Origin: Actinomadura alba
Lineage (GTDB): Bacteria > Actinomycetota > Actinomycetes > Streptosporangiales > Streptosporangiaceae
Reading direction: 5' to 3'
DNA length: 64,000 nt
Assembly (NCBI RefSeq): GCF_014323705.1
Contig: NZ_JABVEC010000025.1
Location: 43,021 to 107,020, forward strand
Numbering within the stretch: position 1 is the stretch's first letter; each line of letters begins with the position of its first letter. The position numbers and the translations under genes are program-made. The notes beneath the pieces are model-generated. The model was not told where the DNA came from. It searched no databases and saw only the letters and a program-made list of their open reading frames with translations. Below are positions 24,851 to 33,087 of this stretch, piece after piece.

Positions 24851-25786
24851 TCATGGCCATGCTCGCTCGGTGCGGCGCCATCGCTGTGGGGTTATGCCGT
24901 AGCGGTTGCGGAAGCGACGGACGAGGTAGGTGGCGTCGCGCAGGCCGGTTCGGGCGGCCACGGCGTCGAGCGATAGGTCGGTCTCGCGCAGCATTCGCCG
25001 GACCTCGGTCATGCGCCGTTCGGTGATCCATTCGAGCAGGGGGCGGCCGGTGCGCCGGCGGAGCACGGTCGTGAGGTGTCCCGGGGTGTAGCCGAGAGCG
25101 CGGGCGACATCCGCGGCGGAGATCGGTTCGCGGAACGTCGCCTCGATCTCGGCGAAGACCCGCTCGACGAGTGGGTCCGGCGTGCCCGGAGCGGAGGGTG
25201 CCAGTCGCGCGGCCGCAACCAGGAGCCGGGTGAGCATGGCGGCGACGGCCTCGCGGGCCCCGAGACGGCCAGGGTCGGTGAGTTCCTCGGCCAGGTCCGC
25301 TAGCCACGCCGACCAGTTCGCCTGGTCGGGTTCGGCGACCCGACCGTGCCCCGCGCTGGAGGCAAACAAGGCGAGTAGGGGATGGTGCGTCCAGGTCAGT
25401 GGGGAGACCGAGGCCAGGGCGGGGACGGCGTCCGGTGTGAACGCGACCGACCACGCGCGGCTGCGGGCGAGCTTGGCGACGGTCGCGACGCCGATGACCT
25501 GCCCGGGCGACACAGCGTGGACCTCGCCGGCGCGCAGCGGCCGTTCGGCGCCGTCGATGGTGAACGAGCCCGTGCCTTCCTCAACGTAGACCAGGACGAG
25601 GAAGTCGTGGGCGTGCCGGTGGTTCGGCGGGAGGCTGGCGTGGGCGGCTTCGGTGTCGAAGCGGGTCACCGAGACAGGAGGCAGGCCGGGGCGCTGCTGG
25701 TAGCGGTAGACCGGCGTCCCGTCGAGGCGTACCGTGCGCAGCCTCGACGGGGACACCGGCGAGTCATCGACCGAAGAATGTCCCAT
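24851..25786 (-). CDS. AraC-family transcriptional regulator with N-terminal cupin
   Basis: Regulator of 311 residues. The N-terminal cupin-like sensor has NHRHAHDFLVLVYVEEGTG and PLRAGEVHAVSPGQV. The C-terminal double helix-turn-helix has SAADVARALGYTPGHLTTVL and AARTGLRDATYLVRRFRNRY, followed by GITPQRWR. The start at 25786 (MGHSSVDD) begins the conserved region; the frame is open further upstream only because of GC bias. Divergent from a methyltransferase gene across 117 bp, so it may control that gene. Confidence 0.9.
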   Translation of the reverse strand: MGHSSVDDSPVSPSRLRTVRLDGTPVYRYQQRPGLPPVSVTRFDTEAAHASLPPNHRHAHDFLVLVYVEEGTGSFTIDGAERPLRAGEVHAVSPGQVIGVATVAKLARSRAWSVAFTPDAVPALASVSPLTWTHHPLLALFASSAGHGRVAEPDQANWSAWLADLAEELTDPGRLGAREAVAAMLTRLLVAAARLAPSAPGTPDPLVERVFAEIEATFREPISAADVARALGYTPGHLTTVLRRRTGRPLLEWITERRMTEVRRMLRETDLSLDAVAARTGLRDATYLVRRFRNRYGITPQRWRRTERAWP

Positions 25787-25903
25787 GGTTTCCAATTTAA
25801 GTCCTGCTCGGTAACCGCAGAATGTCCAAGACTGAGGGGTGACGACACCAGGTCTGTCACGGGCCACCGAGTCAGACCCGCCACCGAGTGCACAGGGGCA
25901 TCC

Positions 25904-26653
25904 ATGGCAGCTTCGACACACGTACGCATCCTCGACCAGCGAACCCCGGAGGAGCGCGACCGCCCGTTCCTGCCGGGCGCGGGCAAGACCTGGCTCCTCC
26001 CGTTCTACGACGCCTTCACCCGGGTGGCCGGCGTCCGCGCACTGCACGAGCGTGCAGTCGAGCTCGCCGGCATCGAGCCCGGCCAGGCGGTGGCCGACGT
26101 CGGCTGCGGCACGGCCAACCTGTCGTTCGCCGTGCTCGCGGCCCAGCCGGGCGCGCGGGTGACCGGCCTCGACCCCGACAAAGACGCCCTGCGCAGGGCC
26201 GCGCGCAAGGCGCGCCGCCGCGGCGTCGCTCTTACCCTCGTTCAGGGATATGCCGACCGGATCCCCGCCGAGGACGCCTCGCTCGACCATGTGGTCTCGT
26301 CGTTGGCCCTGCACCACGTCGATGACGACGGCCGGATCGCGTTCGCGCGCGACGCGCTGCGTGCCCTTCGGCCCGGAGGGAGAGTCACCGTCGTCGACTT
26401 CGGCGACCCAGCGTCCAACGTCGAGGACGCCGGCCACCCCACGCACGGCCATGGCCACGGCCTTGCCCATGCCCTCCAGCACCTGCCCCGCCTCATCCGC
26501 TCCCGCGTGGCGCACAGCCCAGTCGTGGCCCGCAACCATGGCGACGGCATCGTCGCGCTGCTGGCCGAGGCCGGGTTTGGCGACGCCCGAGAGGTCGCGC
26601 ACGCCGACCACAGGTTCGGCCGGGTCACGTTCGTGCAGGCGACCCGCCCCTGA
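25904..26653 (+). CDS. Class I SAM-dependent methyltransferase
   Basis: Methyltransferase of 249 residues. Motif I is VADVGCGTANLSFAVL, the acidic end of strand 2 is TGLDPDKDAL, motif II is LDHVVSSLALHHVDD, and motif III is LRPGGRVTVVDFGDP. This is the UbiE/Methyltransf_11 type. The C-terminal half has a His-rich loop (HPTHGHGHGLAHAL), which is unusual. AGGGG precedes the ATG at 25904. Substrate unknown. Adjacent and divergent AraC regulator. Confidence 0.88.
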   Translation: MAASTHVRILDQRTPEERDRPFLPGAGKTWLLPFYDAFTRVAGVRALHERAVELAGIEPGQAVADVGCGTANLSFAVLAAQPGARVTGLDPDKDALRRAARKARRRGVALTLVQGYADRIPAEDASLDHVVSSLALHHVDDDGRIAFARDALRALRPGGRVTVVDFGDPASNVEDAGHPTHGHGHGLAHALQHLPRLIRSRVAHSPVVARNHGDGIVALLAEAGFGDAREVAHADHRFGRVTFVQATRP

Positions 26654-26742
26654 GCTGAAAACCTGACGGGGGTTGTCGACAGACCCAACCACGCCACGCA
26701 ATGGCAACAGCTCCAATGCCGCAGGCCGGTAGCCGCGACCAG

Positions 26743-26755
26743 CATCCGCTCATCG
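26743..26755 (-). repeat. Recurring motif, reverse orientation (CGATGAGCGGATG)
   Basis: The only copy on the minus strand. It lies 90 bp beyond the stop of the plus-strand methyltransferase, so it keeps the same orientation relative to its gene as the other copies. Confidence 0.45.
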
Positions 26756-26799
26756 ACAAGAGCGCGCGACCTGCGGCAGAAGAGGATGCCGCTCGAGGC

Positions 26800-27055
26800 T
26801 CATGGCAGGTCGGGGTCGGGGTGCTCGGCATGATATTGGGCGGCCGCGGTGTCGGCGATCAGCGAGTTGTCGGCGAGCCACTCGACGGCCCGGCGGTGGG
26901 CACGCGCGTCACGAAAGACGTACCAGGCAGGCAGCAGGTGCGGATACTCCTGGTGCAGTTCGTCTTTGAAGCGGCGGAAGGCGCCCTTGCCCTGGATAGC
27001 CCCTTGTCAGTCTGCGCCCGGCGTCCTCGAGGTCAAGGCTGCTTAGATCAAGCAC
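26800..27055 (-). pseudogene. Decayed UPF0158 family gene (internal deletion and frameshift)
   Basis: On the minus strand a GTG at 27055 opens VLDLSSLDLED, the N-terminus of UPF0158 proteins, which joins directly to AGRRLTR. After one extra base it continues in another frame as AIQGKGAFRRFKDELHQEYP and AVEWLADNSLIADTAA, the C-terminal part, ending at a stop at 26800. About 60 central codons of the family are missing. The gene is therefore broken in two ways. It is followed upstream by a CGGCAGATGAG motif. The rest of the 26654-27121 interval holds no other gene. Confidence 0.75.
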
Positions 27056-27089
27056 CGGCCCACCGTAGCCCGAACAAGTTCACATCTCG

Positions 27090-27100
27090 CGGCAGATGAG
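27090..27100 (+). repeat. Recurring motif variant CGGCAGATGAG
   Basis: Followed by GTAGTTGCG; a close relative at 41639-41651 reads GCAGCAGATGAGG then TTGCTTGG. Located between the UPF0158 remnant and the next SMI1/KNR4 gene. Confidence 0.5.
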
Positions 27101-27121
27101 GTAGTTGCGCCTGCGGTGGCG

Positions 27122-27874
27122 ATGTCTAGAGTCTGCGTCGTGACTGACACTGGAGCCGACGTCGACAAGCGCGTTGCCGAGGCGTGGGCGCGGATCGAGG
27201 CTGGCCTGAGTCGCGTCCTGCCGGCTTCCCTACGGCAGCTCAATGCGCAGGCCGCGGTACAGGCAATCGATGCGGTGGAGGCCGCCTTGGCCGTGCAGCT
27301 GCCGCAGGATTTCCGCGTCAGTCTCCGCATTCACAACGGAACCGACCTCGGCCCGACACTGCCGCCCCCTGAGCCCAGCCCGGTACCGCTGACTTACCTC
27401 TGCGACACCAACGAGATCATCGAGATGACCCGGATGTGGCGCGACAACTATCATCCGGAGCCGGACTGGGACGATCCTCAGGTCTGGGCATACCTGGTTG
27501 ATACGGAGATGCTCTGGCTGAACGGGCCGGTGCGACCGATCATCGGTTCGCCGGGCGCAGTGGTCGTGGGCGACATGAATGGCGACGTGCAGTGGCTGCT
27601 CGACTTTGATCCGGCACCGGGTGGAACGCCCGGACAGGTGGTTCGGGTTGATGTCGAATGCGCCTCATGGGACGTGCTGGCTCCGTCCTGGACGCAACTG
27701 CTTGTCCGCTACGCCGAAGATCTGGAACTGTACGCGGCTGATCCTGATAACTCGACTCTAGAGATCGATCACCTCGGACCGGCCTGCGAATGGGGCAGCA
27801 CGCCGACGGACTCTTGGGGGATGCGTCCCGCATGGCTCCAGGACGTTCAACCTCGCAGTCCATACCCGTCATGA
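27122..27874 (+). CDS. SMI1/KNR4 family protein
   Basis: Protein of about 250 residues of the SMI1/KNR4 (SUKH) type. Recognisable parts are WARIEAGLSRVLPASL, VEAALAVQLPQDFRVSLRIH, NEIIEMTRMWRDN and a long loop leading to VVVGDMNGDVQWLLDFDP, a common core of bacterial SMI1/KNR4 members. The ATG at 27122 and an in-frame GTG at 27140 are both possible starts; neither has a clear ribosome-binding site. No toxin gene is adjacent. It sits alone between recurring motifs at 27090 and 27956. Confidence 0.78.
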   Translation: MSRVCVVTDTGADVDKRVAEAWARIEAGLSRVLPASLRQLNAQAAVQAIDAVEAALAVQLPQDFRVSLRIHNGTDLGPTLPPPEPSPVPLTYLCDTNEIIEMTRMWRDNYHPEPDWDDPQVWAYLVDTEMLWLNGPVRPIIGSPGAVVVGDMNGDVQWLLDFDPAPGGTPGQVVRVDVECASWDVLAPSWTQLLVRYAEDLELYAADPDNSTLEIDHLGPACEWGSTPTDSWGMRPAWLQDVQPRSPYPS

Positions 27875-27955
27875 TGGCCCCCTGCACAGCTGTCCTCACG
27901 GCCGAGTGCGCCGCCCACCGCCTACATGATCCTGAAGAAGCGAATGCCCTGTCAT

Positions 27956-27970
27956 CGGCATGAGCGGATG
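27956..27970 (+). repeat. Recurring motif CGGCATGAGCGGATG
   Basis: Identical over 15 bases to the copies at 22047 and 30433. Only 8 bp beyond the stop of the minus-strand dihydrofolate reductase-like gene. Confidence 0.65.
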
Positions 27971-27978
27971 TCGAATGG

Positions 27979-28542
27979 TCACCGTGCTCGCTGGAGGATC
28001 ATGATGAGTACGCCCTCGCCGACCGTGATCGACTCGGTCAGCTTCCACGCCGACTTGTCCGACGTCTCCCCGAACAGGCGCCTCCCGGTGCCGAGGAGGA
28101 CCGGGAACGTCATGAGGTGGAGCTCGTCGACGAGGTCGTGCTCGAGCAGTCCCTGCACGAGCTGGATGCTGCCGGCGACCGAGATGTCGCCGTCCACCTC
28201 GTCCTTGAGCCGGGTCACCTCCTCGACCAGGGCGCCGGAGAGCACGCGCGTGTTGTTCCACTCGGGGTCGGTGAGCATGCGCGAGACAACGTACTTCGGC
28301 ATTCCGTTGTACTTGTCGGCGAGCTCGCCCTCGTACTGTGGCCAAGCCGCGGCGAATCCCTCGTAGGTCCGGCGGCCGAGGAGCAACGCCTCGGCGCCGA
28401 GCGCCTCGTCGACCTTGAACTGCTCGCCCTCCTTGCCACGGTCGAACTCGAAGCTCCAGTTCGAATACTTGAAGTCCTCCCCACCGGGCGCCTGCACGAC
28501 GCCGTCGAGCGAGATGAACTCGGTGACCACGATCCTTCCCAT
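27979..28542 (-). CDS. Dihydrofolate reductase family protein (RibD C-terminal type)
   Basis: Protein of 187 residues with the DHFR/RibD fold: RIVVTEFISLDGVVQAPGG, LLLGRRTYEGFAAAWP, VEEVTRLKDEVDGDISVAGS and LHLMTFPVLLGTGRRLFGE. NADPH binding is expected from GSIQLVQGLL. Such YyaP-like members are not needed for folate synthesis, and their substrates are unknown. GGAGGG precedes the ATG. Likely co-transcribed with the hydrolase 21 bp upstream and the AraC regulator beyond. Confidence 0.9.
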   Translation of the reverse strand: MGRIVVTEFISLDGVVQAPGGEDFKYSNWSFEFDRGKEGEQFKVDEALGAEALLLGRRTYEGFAAAWPQYEGELADKYNGMPKYVVSRMLTDPEWNNTRVLSGALVEEVTRLKDEVDGDISVAGSIQLVQGLLEHDLVDELHLMTFPVLLGTGRRLFGETSDKSAWKLTESITVGEGVLIMILQRAR

Positions 28543-28563
28543 GTCTTCACCCTCCTCGACTCT

Positions 28564-29388
28564 CTAGTGGGCGTGGGCGTGGGCGAAGTCGCGCAGCGCG
28601 GCGGCGAGCACGCCGGCGGGGGCGCTGTGCTGCTCGCCCTCGACGGCCCGCAGGGTCGCGGTCGGCAGCAGCTCGGCGAGCGCCTGGGCGGCCGTGATGA
28701 TGAATGGGTACGTCCCGGTGCCGTGCATCACGAGCGTGGGCACGGTGACGGCGGCCCAGCGATCACGGGGCAGCTGGGCACCCGACATTGTGGTCCCCAT
28801 GATCCGGCCGTCGTAGGCGATCGTCGGCGCGACGGCCTCCATGATCGGCCAGAACTCGCTCTGCCGGATGCCACCGACGGCCTCGGCGGGCAAGCCGACC
28901 GCGGCGGTCATGAACAGCTCCGCGGCGTCCCCGGGGCGACCGTCCGCCACGGCGGCGTCGAGGCGCTCCACGTAGTCCGCAGGCAACGGCGGGCGACTGT
29001 CGTCGACGACGAACGGCGGCTCGAACAGCGCGAGCCGCGTGATCGGCAGACCGGCCGCCGCGGCGTCGAGCGCGAGGACCGCGCCGGACGACCAGCCGAA
29101 CACGGTCGCCGGCGCGCCCGCGACCTCAATGAGCGCGGCAAGGTCCTCGATCTCGCGCTCCACGGCGTACGGCGCGGTGTCGGTGCTCTCGCCGCGTCCG
29201 CGACGGTCGTAGGCGTAGGTCCGGAACTCCTCGCTCAGCAGCCGTCCGACCTCCTCGTTCGTCGGATTGATGGCGGGATAGGCGGTCGCGCCGTCGATGA
29301 TGATGAGCGGCTCGCCCTCGCCCCACGCGGTGAATGCGATCACTGTGCCGTCGGCGGACACGCCGGCCGCGCTGACGTTCTCGGTCAT
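28564..29388 (-). CDS. Alpha/beta-fold hydrolase
   Basis: Hydrolase of 274 residues. The nucleophile elbow is GWSSGA, strand 4 gives YAYDRRGRGESTDT, and the C-terminal His lies in EGEQHSAPAG. The first residue of the elbow motif is Trp-flanked (G-W-S-S-G), as in a subset of actinobacterial hydrolases common beside AraC regulators. A His/Ala-rich tail (AHAHAH) closes the protein. Middle gene of a leftward cluster AraC, hydrolase, dihydrofolate reductase-like. Substrate unknown. Confidence 0.88.
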   Translation of the reverse strand: MTENVSAAGVSADGTVIAFTAWGEGEPLIIIDGATAYPAINPTNEEVGRLLSEEFRTYAYDRRGRGESTDTAPYAVEREIEDLAALIEVAGAPATVFGWSSGAVLALDAAAAGLPITRLALFEPPFVVDDSRPPLPADYVERLDAAVADGRPGDAAELFMTAAVGLPAEAVGGIRQSEFWPIMEAVAPTIAYDGRIMGTTMSGAQLPRDRWAAVTVPTLVMHGTGTYPFIITAAQALAELLPTATLRAVEGEQHSAPAGVLAAALRDFAHAHAH

Positions 29389-29457
29389 CTGGATTGCCCT
29401 TCTTGGTGACGATGCGGGATCTCTCCCGCTGCGGCGCAGTGCCGCGTCGCAGTCAGG

Positions 29458-30180
29458 CTAGGAATCGGCGGCAGCGCCGGTCTTGTACAGAAGCGACAGG
29501 GGCTGCTCGGTCGCATCCTGTCGACACAGCTCGGTCGCGGTGCGGCCGATGAAGCGCGTCAGCGAGCGGGCGAGGTGCGGCTGGTCGTAGTAGCCGAGCC
29601 GGTTGACGACCTCAAGCGATGCGACGCCATCGCCGAGCAGGATCGCGGCCTGCCGGGCGCGTTCGATCTGCCGGATGCCCCCCTGCGTGAGCCCGGTCGC
29701 CGCGGCGACGCGGCGCTGCACCGACCTCGTCCCGACATCCGGCATCCCGCCGGCCACGACGTCGTCGACTAGCGGGTCGCGTACGACGACGCCCTCCCGC
29801 ACAAGCCGGACGACGAACTGCTCCGCGCTCTCGAAGCCGGGGATGAGCCACTCGTCACCGCCCAGCACGAACCTCGTCGCGGTCGCGTGCGGGCTCTCCC
29901 ATGCGGAGTCGACAAGGCGCGCAGGAGGCAGGTGCGGCATCGAGGTGCCGTGCGCGAACGTGATGCCGAAGGACTCCGACCCGTCGGGCACGTCGACGCT
30001 CGAGGCCGTGGTCTCCGGACCCCGTACGGCGGCGTGCACGCGGCCCTCGTGCGCCCAGAACACCAGCTCCCAGTTCGACGTCGCGATCGAGGTCATCCGC
30101 GCGACCCCGGACGCGCGGCTACGCCACACGCGGTGGACGTAGGGCGAGTCCGACGGCCGGTCCTCGTTCTCCAGCGGCAT
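29458..30180 (-). CDS. AraC-family transcriptional regulator
   Basis: Regulator of 240 residues with a C-terminal helix-turn-helix: VGTRSVQRRVAAATGLTQGG, then VVNRLGYYDQPHLARSLTRF, followed by IGRTATEL. The N-terminal region (SNWELVFWAHEGRVHAAVRG) is the DUF6597-like domain often found in these proteins. I prefer the ATG at 30180, preceded by GGGGGAT, over one at 30198 that overlaps a motif-like ATGAGCGG. It leads a cluster with a hydrolase and a dihydrofolate reductase-like gene, which it probably regulates. Confidence 0.86.
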   Translation of the reverse strand: MPLENEDRPSDSPYVHRVWRSRASGVARMTSIATSNWELVFWAHEGRVHAAVRGPETTASSVDVPDGSESFGITFAHGTSMPHLPPARLVDSAWESPHATATRFVLGGDEWLIPGFESAEQFVVRLVREGVVVRDPLVDDVVAGGMPDVGTRSVQRRVAAATGLTQGGIRQIERARQAAILLGDGVASLEVVNRLGYYDQPHLARSLTRFIGRTATELCRQDATEQPLSLLYKTGAAADS

Positions 30181-30369
30181 CCCATCCCCCGATGACATGA
30201 GCGGCCGGTCTCGCACTGCCCCGCGTCACCCGGTCCAAGCCGCGGGCCGCCTGCGAGGTGGCACCCGGAGGCGGGATCCACCGAGGCCGGCGACAGCAAA
30301 CCGACCTCGACATTGTGCCGCAACGCGCATCTGTGGCCGGCGGCAGGTCCTGCTCTCGACCACCACCTG

Positions 30370-30437
30370 TCATTTCGCCGTCATCGCGACCGACCTACAC
30401 GGCTACGGGGCCAGCGGGCATTACTCGACCAGCGGCA
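30370..30437 (+). pseudogene. Alpha/beta hydrolase fragment cut at the recurring motif
   Basis: The plus strand reads FAVIATDLHGYGASG, matching the strand-4 region of epoxide hydrolase-type proteins (VIAPDLRGYGDSG in typical members). Neither the upstream HGxP region nor the nucleophile elbow is present, and the fragment runs directly into the CGGCATGAGCGGATG motif. Confidence 0.5.
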
Positions 30438-30447
30438 TGAGCGGATG
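30433..30447 (+). repeat. Recurring motif CGGCATGAGCGGATG
   Basis: Identical over 15 bases to the copies at 22047 and 27956. Flanking bases on the left also match the 24001-24059 element (minus strand TGCCGCTGGTCGAG). It forms the end point of a hydrolase fragment. Confidence 0.65.
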
Positions 30448-30914
30448 GTCAGCGACAGCGGCTCCGGGCTCGGTGCGGTGCGGCGACGAACTCCCTGAGA
30501 ATGGCGGCGCTCTCGACGACGTTCGAGCCGGCTTGCTGAAGAGGGTGAAGAACTTCGCGTTCCGCGACTGCATCCGCAGGCCCGTGGGAGATCCTCCTGG
30601 GCCGACGGTACCGGCGTACGCGACGCGCCGCGCTTCCCGAGGAGGTTGCCCGTCCACAGCGGGCAATAGAGGAAAGGGAGTACCTTCTCCTTTCCACTCT
30701 CAACGTATAGCGCACCAGCCGCAGTGCCACCTGAGCCCGCCGAAGCACTTCCGCCCGGACGCCCACATCGCCTGGGCCGCAACCATCGACGAACCCGCCG
30801 ACACCGCCGCGCTCACGCTGCGAGAAGCGCTCTCCGGCTGGTGCGGCACGCCCCTGAAAACGAGGTCCCCGTCATCGATCAGCCATCCTGGGCAGACGTG
30901 GATTTCAAATCAGG

Positions 30915-31427
30915 TCACAGACAGCACCAGCAATAGAGCCGTTCGTTGGCCTGCTGGGCGCGGCGGGCCAAGGCTACGAACGCCTCGACGATGTCCAAAG
31001 CGAGTGTCGCGTCCATGTGGCCGTCGAACTCCTCGATCCGCGCCCACTGGTCGGCGATCGACGGGAGTGCGTAGTCATCAACGTTGGCGAACGCATCGCG
31101 GACCCGATCGTTCAACTCTTCCAGCCATGGACCGGTCGTCCATGGGGAGTCTTCTGGAAGTCGGTCGGCCTCTTCGACCGAGGCAGGCTTGGTCTCCTCC
31201 GGAGGCCATACCATGACGGTGGCGACCAGATCGACGCTCCATGGGACATTGAGGATCAGCGCGAGCAGCTTGCCCAGGATGACTGTGGAGTCGATTCCCT
31301 TGGCGTCCAGGGCGTCGATATCAGTGTCGACGGTGGTCGGACCGTGTGGAATGCCATCGCCCTCATCGAGAAGCTGCAGTGCCACCTGGCCGTCCGATGC
31401 CCGGAAGTAATCGAACAGCACACCCAT
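30915..31427 (-). CDS. Hypothetical protein, solitary accessory gene
   Basis: Acidic protein of 170 residues starting MGVLFDYFRASDGQVALQ. The phrases DIDALDAKGIDSTVILGKL and IADQWARIEEFDGHMDATLA look like a conserved actinobacterial family, but I cannot name it with certainty. It ends with a Cys-containing tail (YCWCCL). No signal peptide or membrane segment. GGAGG precedes the ATG at good spacing, which supports a real gene. Not in an operon. Confidence 0.75.
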   Translation of the reverse strand: MGVLFDYFRASDGQVALQLLDEGDGIPHGPTTVDTDIDALDAKGIDSTVILGKLLALILNVPWSVDLVATVMVWPPEETKPASVEEADRLPEDSPWTTGPWLEELNDRVRDAFANVDDYALPSIADQWARIEEFDGHMDATLALDIVEAFVALARRAQQANERLYCWCCL

Positions 31428-31560
31428 GATGCCGGCCTCCTGCAGACTGCAGAGCAGATCGAAGTAGGTCGAATCCTACCTACAACTTGGCGCAAGCAGA
31501 CCGCGCCGCACGCCGTGCAGCCGAGACCGCCCGCGAAATGAGGTCGCTTTTTACGCACCG

Positions 31561-31573
31561 CGGCATGTGAGTG
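31561..31573 (+). repeat. Recurring motif variant CGGCATGTGAGTG
   Basis: Within ACGCAC...GTGCGT, a 6-bp dyad. A second variant-like stretch, GCGAAATGAGGTCGC, lies just before it at 31533-31547. About 109 bp beyond the stop of the VOC fragment. Confidence 0.45.
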
Positions 31574-31681
31574 CGTCTTTAGCGTTCGCGAACGAGCTTG
31601 ATGTCGGCCACCGACGGTCACGTGGATGACTGCGGCTGACCGCTCCGAATCGCACGCTGAATCGCGCGCCGCGCCGCTGTT

Positions 31682-31909
31682 TCAGTGCCGATGATTCACG
31701 ATGTTGATTACGTTGCCGTCTGGTGCTCGGACGAAGAACCGGCGCACGCCCCATTGTTCTGTAGTTATCGAGTGCACGATCTCGTAGCCGAGTTTCTGAG
31801 CTTCTTCATAAGCACCTTCGACGTCATCCGTGTGGACGGAAATGACCGAGTCTTCGGGTGCGGTTGCGTCGCGCGTTACGAGCTGGACGTTCGCCTGCGG
31901 CGTTGCCCC
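31682..31909 (-). pseudogene. Truncated VOC (glyoxalase/bleomycin-resistance) gene
   Basis: The minus strand encodes the C-terminal half of a VOC-fold protein: SVISVHTDDVEGAYEEAQKL, EIVHSITTEQWGVRRFFVRA and PDGNVINIVNH, ending at a stop at 31682. Upstream the frame closes within 5 codons of PQANVQLV, so the first half and the start are missing. The hairpin of the neighbouring gene begins just beyond the break. Confidence 0.75.
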
Positions 31910-31917
31910 TCAGGCAG

Positions 31918-31948
31918 GCCGGGACGAGAGAACCGATCTCGTCCCGGC
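31918..31948 (-). terminator. Perfect 12-bp hairpin after the DUF6745-like gene
   Basis: GCCGGGACGAGA and TCTCGTCCCGGC pair perfectly around 7 nt. It starts 12 bp beyond the stop of the gene at 31960. No U-tract. Confidence 0.75.
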
Positions 31949-31959
31949 TCGCCAGTGAG

Positions 31960-32784
31960 TCATGTCAGCAGCGGGTACCAGCCGTCGCGATAGCGGACGC
32001 CGTCACGTCGGAGCCGCACCTCGTCGTGCCAGGTCCCGGGGACTGGTTCGGTGCGGACCAGTTCGGGTCGATCCACTACGATGCACACGTCCTCGCCGGG
32101 CCACCACCAGCCGCAGGAGCGTGCCAGCGCGGCCCAGTGGCCGAGGTGGTCGAGTTCGTCCGGCCCGTAGTGGGCCAGTCCGAGCCGATGCAGGGCGTCG
32201 TAGTATGCGACCCACGCCGCGTCCTGCTGCCCGTACCAACACACAGGTACGGGCCCGCCGGCGGCCAGCGTGTTGTGGATGGGCATGCGGAATCCGTGGG
32301 CCAGGCTCCGGTGCAGTGCGGTGCGGATGCCTTGGTGCAGCACGACACCCAGGGGAACGCCGGCGTCGAGTGCCTTCAGCGGTGGCAGTTCGGGCGAGGG
32401 TTCGTTGTGTTTGCCCTTCCGCGCCGCGGACAGTTCGGGGTCGAGGTGGGAGACACCGGCGCTGAGTGCGCCGCGCAGCTGGGACGCGACCATGGCCAGA
32501 TCACTGGCCAGTGGCGGTTTCCCCCGCGGGCGAGGATCCCGGATCCTCGCGTAAAGCTGGTCGAGGGTGGGCAACCCGGCGACAAGCGGGATCGCCTGAT
32601 CCGGAGAATCGACCCATTCGAACCGGGGCTTCGGGCGAGACATCCTCGCGTAGATAAGGGTCAGGCTGTGTTCGGCGGTCCGCCGGTCGGCCGGCTGCGT
32701 GGACAGTCCGTGGTCAAGCCACTCCTGTCGGATCTTGAAAGCTTCCTGCCACCGGTCGTAAGCGCTCTTGCCACGGACGGTCAC
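31960..32784 (-). CDS. DUF6745-like hypothetical protein
   Basis: Protein of about 274 residues. QEWLDHGLSTQPADRRTAEH, FEWVDSPDQA, CWYGQQDAAWVAYYDAL, SCGWWWPGEDVCIVVDRPEL and VRYRDGWYPL are characteristic of a DUF6745-type family of unknown function, frequent in actinobacteria and often next to repeat proteins. The GTG at 32784 (VTVRGKSAYD) with AAGG upstream is my preferred start, but the frame is open to 32943. The LRR protein follows in the same direction 300 bp upstream. It ends with its own hairpin. Confidence 0.72.
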   Translation of the reverse strand: MTVRGKSAYDRWQEAFKIRQEWLDHGLSTQPADRRTAEHSLTLIYARMSRPKPRFEWVDSPDQAIPLVAGLPTLDQLYARIRDPRPRGKPPLASDLAMVASQLRGALSAGVSHLDPELSAARKGKHNEPSPELPPLKALDAGVPLGVVLHQGIRTALHRSLAHGFRMPIHNTLAAGGPVPVCWYGQQDAAWVAYYDALHRLGLAHYGPDELDHLGHWAALARSCGWWWPGEDVCIVVDRPELVRTEPVPGTWHDEVRLRRDGVRYRDGWYPLLT

Positions 32785-32988
32785 AACAGCCTTGGCGGCG
32801 TCATGGCGCCGCACGGGCGCGATCAACGCGCGTGGGCGTTGCCGCCCTTTCGGTAGGAGATCATGCCCCGATGATGGCCTGAACTCCACTGTGTGCGCAA
32901 CCACCCGACCCATCCCCGCCCGAACCGCCGCCGAACCAGGCACTCAAATGCCCAAGACCTACTCAACCGGGCCAGGGCGCACGGTCTG

Positions 32989-33001
32989 CGGCATGAGAGT
33001 G
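32989..33001 (+). repeat. Recurring motif variant CGGCATGAGAGTG
   Basis: Same 13 bases as at 24726. Flanked by GCAC and GTGC, which could form a stem. It lies 87 bp beyond the stop of the minus-strand LRR gene. Confidence 0.55.
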
Positions 33002-33087
33002 CGTTGCGTTGCAGATATTCCCAGACCGCCGACTCCAGAGCCTACGGGGTCTTCAGCCCGGGCCGGCCCTACCGTCGCGATCGGGGT

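Larger units (their letters stand above)
30181..30914. other. Long gap with gene debris
   Basis: About 730 bp without an intact gene. It holds the hydrolase fragment at 30370-30437, the recurring motif at 30433, and an unidentified plus-strand stretch near 30760-30850 that reads HIAWAATIDEPADTAALTLR and may be another fragment. No promoter or terminator stands out. Confidence 0.5.

Noticed and set aside
24113..27874. Toxin-immunity locus reading of the two SMI1/KNR4 genes
   Set aside because: No polymorphic toxin, secretion or DNase domain gene is adjacent; immunity role stays a possibility only.
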